64,000 nt of DNA from Endozoicomonas gorgoniicola (GTDB lineage Bacteria; Pseudomonadota; Gammaproteobacteria; Pseudomonadales; Endozoicomonadaceae): the NCBI RefSeq assembly GCF_025562715.2, contig NZ_JAPFCC010000001.1, forward strand, positions 5,418,001 through 5,482,000, given 5' to 3'. The stretch's first letter is position 1; each line of letters starts with the position of its first letter. Made by a program: the position numbers and the translations under genes. Below, piece by piece: positions 60,465 through 64,000 of the stretch. Below the pieces are notes generated by a model. It did no database searches, was not told the DNA's origin, and saw only the letters and a list, made by a program, of their open reading frames with translations.

Positions 60465-61158
60465 AATAATTGTCGAACCGTCTCTTGATAATTTGAAAAA
60501 ATATTACGTTCACCTTCGGTGCTGTTTTTTTATTGAGCTGGTTGTATAGCTTTATTGAATAAGTGAGCTTTTAAATAAACTAGAATAAATGCTTCCGTTA
60601 ATTAAAATTATTTGAAATAGAAGCGAAGGGTTTGAACTGAATGATTTATAAAGGAAGGGGTGTTTTGCTCTGTTTATTATGAAAATGGTTTTTTAATTAC
60701 CTGAATATATATGACTGTTACTTTCGTAATTTCCTTTGTTGTACTTAAAACCCTGCTATTTATGGTCGAAATTGATCATATAAAAATTAAATAAGGTGAG
60801 GTTTTTTTTATTAATTTTTTACAGTAATCGCATCAGCATTTTTTCAGGTAATGGGTCAAAAGTGGTATTTTCCTGAATTTTTCTTAAGGGGAGCGGCAAT
60901 AAAAAGATTACCAACCATTTGTCATTCCCACGAAAGTGGGAGTCCACCACGATCAGTGGATCCCCGCCTGCGCGGGGATGACGTTGGGATGTTCTGCGTC
61001 ACTGCTGGGTGTGGTTCAACAGCAACTGGCCGAGGCTCATGTGAGCTATTTATGTCCAGAAGTGCTGGTGCGCAGACAGGCAGAGAAACTTAAAATTATT
61101 TCATTGCGTATAAAAAACAAGCTGTATACTTGTCGCTCAACAATAAGTAGAGGTGTCT
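60465..61158. other. Intergenic region with palindromic element
   Basis: About 690 bp. The left part (60465-60850) is very AT-rich and presumably holds the giant-gene promoter. The right part carries the palindromic repeat at 60921-60983 and about 170 bp of spacer before the 96-aa gene. A short frame over 60936-61181 has no support and is not called. Confidence 0.5.
60921..60983. repeat. Palindromic dispersed repeat, copy 2 (long form)
   Basis: Two hairpins: CCCAC-GAAA-GTGGG and CCCCGC-CTGC-GCGGGG, framed by GTCATTCC at the left and GGATGACG at the right. The arms match the element at 43575-43602. This is the style of the GTCATTCCCGCGAAAGCGGG repeats widespread in proteobacterial genomes. 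Confidence 0.85.
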
Positions 61159-61449
61159 ATGCAGAACAATTATTTGTATGAAGCGCTGGTCAATGCCGGC
61201 ACAGATGCTGAGTTGGCAAAACAGGCTGCAAGCTGTGACCACTGCCTGCAGGATATAAGAGAGCATTTGTATCAGGTCCACATTCAGGCAGCCAGTATGA
61301 ACAACGAGATTCTACTGTTGCGAAGGGATGTAGACGAACGCTTTAAAAAAGTAGATGAACGTTTTGAAAAAGTAGACGCACGTTTTGACAAACTGGAAGA
61401 GCGTTTTGATAAGCTGGAAAACATGGTTCAGCAATTACTGGATCGGTAA
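61159..61449 (+). CDS. Small coiled-coil protein (96 aa)
   Basis: ATG 61159 is preceded by AGAGG. The N-terminal 50 residues are a helical region with CDHCLQ (two Cys), followed by tandem heptad-type repeats (VDERFKKVDERFEKVDARFD, KLEERFDKLEN). These resemble the 94-aa protein at 34248-34532. Function unknown. The repeats look recently expanded at DNA level (GTAGACGAACGCTTT, GTAGATGAACGTTTT and so on). Confidence 0.7.
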   Translation: MQNNYLYEALVNAGTDAELAKQAASCDHCLQDIREHLYQVHIQAASMNNEILLLRRDVDERFKKVDERFEKVDARFDKLEERFDKLENMVQQLLDR

Positions 61450-61495
61450 AACGATTCCCCCTTTCCTGCAACGGGAAAGGGGTTAACTGAAGTGC

Positions 61496-62209
61496 CTACT
61501 TCCGGGCCTGGGCAGTGATAACAATGGCGTCCTGTCGCCAGTACTCAAAGTCGCAATCAATGAGACGTTTTTTCTGGTCGTGATTGACCCGGGTAACCAG
61601 TAAACCCGAACTGCCGGAAGTCACCCTCAGGTGGGTAGCGGCTTCGTCATGAATGCCGACAGGGTACAGTCGAAAGTTTACTTTACTGTAGCGGGTGCGG
61701 TAGTGAGTACGGTAAATATCTGACAGTGACTGCTCTAAATCCTGATCCAGTAAACCCGGAAAATACTCCGGATTAATGTAATTCTCAACGTACAACACTG
61801 TTCGCTGATCGATCAGGCGCAGACGCTGGACACGATAAACCGGCGTCAGCGGGGGAAGTTGCAGAAGCTTTTGTATCCTCGTTGTGGCTGGTGCCAGAGA
61901 AGCACTGATTAAACGGGTTTCTGGTGTTCTGCCCTGATCTGCGACCATGGTGTGGAAGTTGGTGTTTACGGTTGGGTTGTAAACAATACGCTCGGGAGAG
62001 ACAAACCAGCCACGGCGGTCTTCACGATACACCATGCCATCGGCTTCCAGTGATGACAACGCTTCCCGCAATGTTACACGGGTGGTTCCAAAGCTTTCAC
62101 TCAGTAGCCGTTCCGGGGGAAGTTTGGTGCCTGCAGGCAGGGCGCCGCTTTCTATCTGTTCGCACAGGGCGGATCGAATGATCTGGTACTGGTTTCTTCC
62201 CTGGCCCAT
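61496..62209 (-). CDS. phnR: GntR-family regulator of phosphonate catabolism (PhnR-like)
   Basis: A 237-aa protein with an N-terminal GntR winged helix (LPAGTKLPPERLLSESFGTTRVTLREAL) and a C-terminal UTRA ligand-binding domain (YRVQRLRLIDQRTVLYVENYI, ending in DCDFEYWRQDAIVI). It is divergent from phnX with a 186-bp shared gap, so it probably senses an aminophosphonate or its breakdown product and controls phnX. No phnW transaminase is in the window. Confidence 0.85.
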   Translation of the reverse strand: MGQGRNQYQIIRSALCEQIESGALPAGTKLPPERLLSESFGTTRVTLREALSSLEADGMVYREDRRGWFVSPERIVYNPTVNTNFHTMVADQGRTPETRLISASLAPATTRIQKLLQLPPLTPVYRVQRLRLIDQRTVLYVENYINPEYFPGLLDQDLEQSLSDIYRTHYRTRYSKVNFRLYPVGIHDEAATHLRVTSGSSGLLVTRVNHDQKKRLIDCDFEYWRQDAIVITAQARK

Positions 62210-62395
62210 CGTTTACTTCTCGCTGTTGGTTCGGTGTCCGGGGACAAACCCCTGACAAATAATATACCTGAAATGGTACAAAATCAGTCTTGTGAGCGTG
62301 AAACTGCTTCCGCATTGGCAATATTGGTGAAGTTTATCCCGACGATATTGGTGAACAGGCTATTTCTGAAGTTATTGAAGGTAAGGAGTTACATC

Positions 62396-63208
62396 ATGAG
62401 TCATAACATTGAAGCGGTTATTCTGGATTGGGCAGGCACTGTCGTAGATTTTGGTTCCTGGGCGCCGACGTCTATTTTTGTCGAGGCGTTTAAGCAGGCT
62501 TACGATTTTGATGTCAGCCTTGAAGAGGCTCGTGTTCCCATGGGGCTGGGCAAGTGGGATCACATTAAAACGCTGGGGCAGTTGCCAGAAGTGGCGGAAC
62601 GCTGGTTGAATCAGTTTGGCCACCCCATGGCAGACAAGGATGTGGACGATATTTACAGCGCCTTTATGCCGTTGCAGAAAGCCAAAGTCACCGCTTTTTC
62701 TGACCCGATTCCGGGCGCGCTGGAAACAGTGGCTCAGCTGCGAGCCAATAATGTAAAAATTGGTTCCTGCTCTGGCTACCCAAGGGAAGTCATGGACATT
62801 CTTGTGCCTGCGGCAGAAGCAAAAGGCTACAAGCCTGATGCGGTGGTGGCTACGGATGATCTGGCAGCAGGCGGTCGCCCTGGTCCGTGGATGGCTTTAC
62901 ACAATGTGATTGAGCTGGGTATTAACAACGTTAGTCGCTGTGTCAAAGTGGACGATTCTGCACCGGGTATCATGGAAGGCCTGAATGCCGGCATGTGGAC
63001 TGTTGGTTTGACACTGTCAGGTAACGAAGCAGGCATGACCCTGGATGAGTATCTTGAGGCTTCGGAAGCGGTTAAAGAGGAAAAGCGGCGAGTGGCTGAA
63101 GACAAACTGTTGTCTGCCGGTGCGCATTATGTGATCGACACCATTGCTGATCTTCCTGCTGTGATTGCCCAGATCGAGCAGCGCATCGCCAACGGTGAAA
63201 AACCATAA
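62396..63208 (+). CDS. phnX: Phosphonoacetaldehyde hydrolase
   Basis: A 270-aa HAD-superfamily phosphonatase cleaving phosphonoacetaldehyde to acetaldehyde and phosphate. Nucleophile Asp is in VILDWAGTVVDFGS, the Schiff-base Lys in PMGLGKWDHI, CSGYPREVMD is the second HAD motif, and VKVDDSAPGI the Asp pair. ATG 62396 follows TAAGGAG. A longer reading from 62234 is not supported. It uses 2-aminoethylphosphonate-derived substrate, plentiful in marine invertebrates. Confidence 0.95.
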   Translation: MSHNIEAVILDWAGTVVDFGSWAPTSIFVEAFKQAYDFDVSLEEARVPMGLGKWDHIKTLGQLPEVAERWLNQFGHPMADKDVDDIYSAFMPLQKAKVTAFSDPIPGALETVAQLRANNVKIGSCSGYPREVMDILVPAAEAKGYKPDAVVATDDLAAGGRPGPWMALHNVIELGINNVSRCVKVDDSAPGIMEGLNAGMWTVGLTLSGNEAGMTLDEYLEASEAVKEEKRRVAEDKLLSAGAHYVIDTIADLPAVIAQIEQRIANGEKP

Positions 63209-63246
63209 GGCTGACTGTCATCTTGGCATTTTAAATAGCGACAATG

Positions 63247-63280
63247 CAGCTCCCCATATTTTCAGGTTTGGGGAGCTGTA
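63247..63280 (+). other. Stem-loop downstream of phnX
   Basis: CAGCTCCCC and GGGGAGCTG pair over 9 bp around a 15-base loop. A T-run is lacking, so it is a possible but weak terminator. Confidence 0.5.
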
Positions 63281-63363
63281 CCCTCCCTCAGGCAGCGCAA
63301 CCAACCGTTACACCAGTTATAATCCTTTGAAATAATTTACAAGTTCGGATTGTGGGAAGTAAC

Positions 63364-64000
63364 CATGAAGTTTTTGGTGGTCGAAGACGATGACCTGTTG
63401 CGTCACCACATCAGCTATCAGCTGGGGAACGAGGATTATCGTGTGCTTTCAGCACCTGACGCCAAAGAGGCGTTATTCCTGGTTGATCAGTACCCTCTGG
63501 ATGCTGCCATAGTCGATCTTGGCCTGCCCGGCATGGATGGGTTGGATCTGATCCGCAAACTGAGGGAACAGGGAAAAACGTTCCCGGTTCTCATTCTGAC
63601 TGCCCGTGGTAACTGGCAGGATAAAGTATCTGGTCTGGAAGCCGGGGCTGATGATTATCTGGTTAAACCGTTCCAATTTGAAGAACTCAAGGCACGGCTG
63701 AATGCCCTTATTCGTCGTTCATCCGGTTTCAGTCAGCCGAAAATAAAGGCAGGCCATTTCACCCTGGATCTTTCCAGACGGCAGGTCTGGGCAGAGGAGG
63801 AGCTGATGGAGCTAACGGCCTATGAGTATAAAATTCTGGAATATCTGATGCGTCATGGTCAGCAGGTGGTATCCAAGCGACAGCTGGTGGATGAGTTGTA
63901 TGACGATGAAGGTCGGGACTCGAATGTGTTGGAAGTGCTGGTGGGTCGTTTACGCAAAAAGCTTGAAGCAACTGGTACAGAGAATCCTATTGATACCATA
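63364..64000 (+). CDS. phoP: PhoP/OmpR-type response regulator (runs off window)
   Basis: Start ATG 63364 after GGGAAG. The receiver domain has the acid pocket (VVEDDDLL), phospho-acceptor Asp in AIVDLGLPGMDG (about residue 51), Thr in LILTARG and Lys in YLVKPF. The winged-helix DNA-binding domain follows (LTAYEYKILEYLMRHGQQVVSKRQL, VGRLRKKLEA). The VEDDDLLRHHISYQL start and order fit PhoP best, but QseB-like regulators are similar. The gene is open at the right edge; the sensor kinase would lie beyond. Confidence 0.85.

Noticed and set aside
60936..61181. Frame over the palindromic element and spacer
   Set aside because: It covers a repeat hairpin and overlaps the next gene; there is no start signal. 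The tail VQQQLAEAHVSYLCPEV could be a gene relic but I cannot identify it.

Overview
The window reads as chromosomal DNA of a gammaproteobacterium, most likely a host-associated member of the Endozoicomonas group (order Oceanospirillales). That assignment is inferred from gene content and style, not from a search. The cyaY / lptM-lysA-dapF-DUF484-xerC cluster, panB-panC, folK-pcnB, a GntR/phosphonatase pair and a general porin are typical gammaproteobacterial housekeeping. Interspersed are long coiled-coil proteins, an LRR-NEL (IpaH/SspH type) ubiquitin ligase and a giant secreted beta-helix protein, as expected of a symbiont or pathogen of animals.

Layout. 1-2.5 kb: a truncated unknown gene, a small membrane protein, a 381-aa unknown protein and two microproteins. 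2.9 kb: tRNA-Ile2(CAU) with its terminator. 3.1-7.9 kb: a lapG-lapD pair (c-di-GMP controlled periplasmic protease switch), then a DUF2333 protein, an HD hydrolase and a SUI1/YciH protein, all on the + strand. 7.9-14.8 kb: an array of five paralogous coiled-coil genes ordered B-A-B-A-B, with scars showing that it grew by tandem duplication running into the neighbouring SDR gene. 14.7-19.7 kb: SDR, acs, a secreted His-tailed protein and adenosine deaminase, all on the - strand. 19.8-22.7 kb: a 944-aa coiled-coil protein. 22.7-30.4 kb: pgi, panC, panB, folK, pcnB and a TPR/retropepsin protein, all on the - strand. 30.5-34.2 kb: elbB, ftnA, tenA and a porin. 34.2-40.4 kb: cyaY and the lptM-lysA-dapF-DUF484-xerC cluster (with a 422-bp tandem duplication), then udp. 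40.4-46.2 kb: an SLC13 transporter, a cupin, and a TPP-riboswitch-led thiD-thiZ-thiX-thiY operon. 46.3-48.4 kb: the LRR-NEL ligase. 48.4-51.4 kb: plsC-like, mutM and a MATE exporter. 51.5-60.5 kb: a 2973-aa protein made of seven beta-helix modules. 61-64 kb: a small coiled-coil protein, phnR-like/phnX, and the start of a PhoP-type regulator.

How genes work together. ThiXYZ (precursor uptake), TenA (aminopyrimidine hydrolysis, 10 kb away) and ThiD (HMP kinase) form a thiamin-pyrimidine salvage route, with the transporter and kinase under a TPP riboswitch. LapD (degenerate GGDEF and EAL) would hold LapG in check when c-di-GMP is bound. Their adhesin substrate is not in the window. PanB/PanC make pantothenate. 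PhnX with a divergent GntR/UTRA regulator degrades phosphonoacetaldehyde.

The least explained material is the coiled-coil array with its conserved roughly 90-residue leader, and the giant seven-module protein. Both look like rapidly evolving host-interaction repertoires. In-frame minisatellites (6, 12 or 15 bp) recur in unrelated genes across the window, and a perfect 422-bp duplication creates a truncated second dapF.
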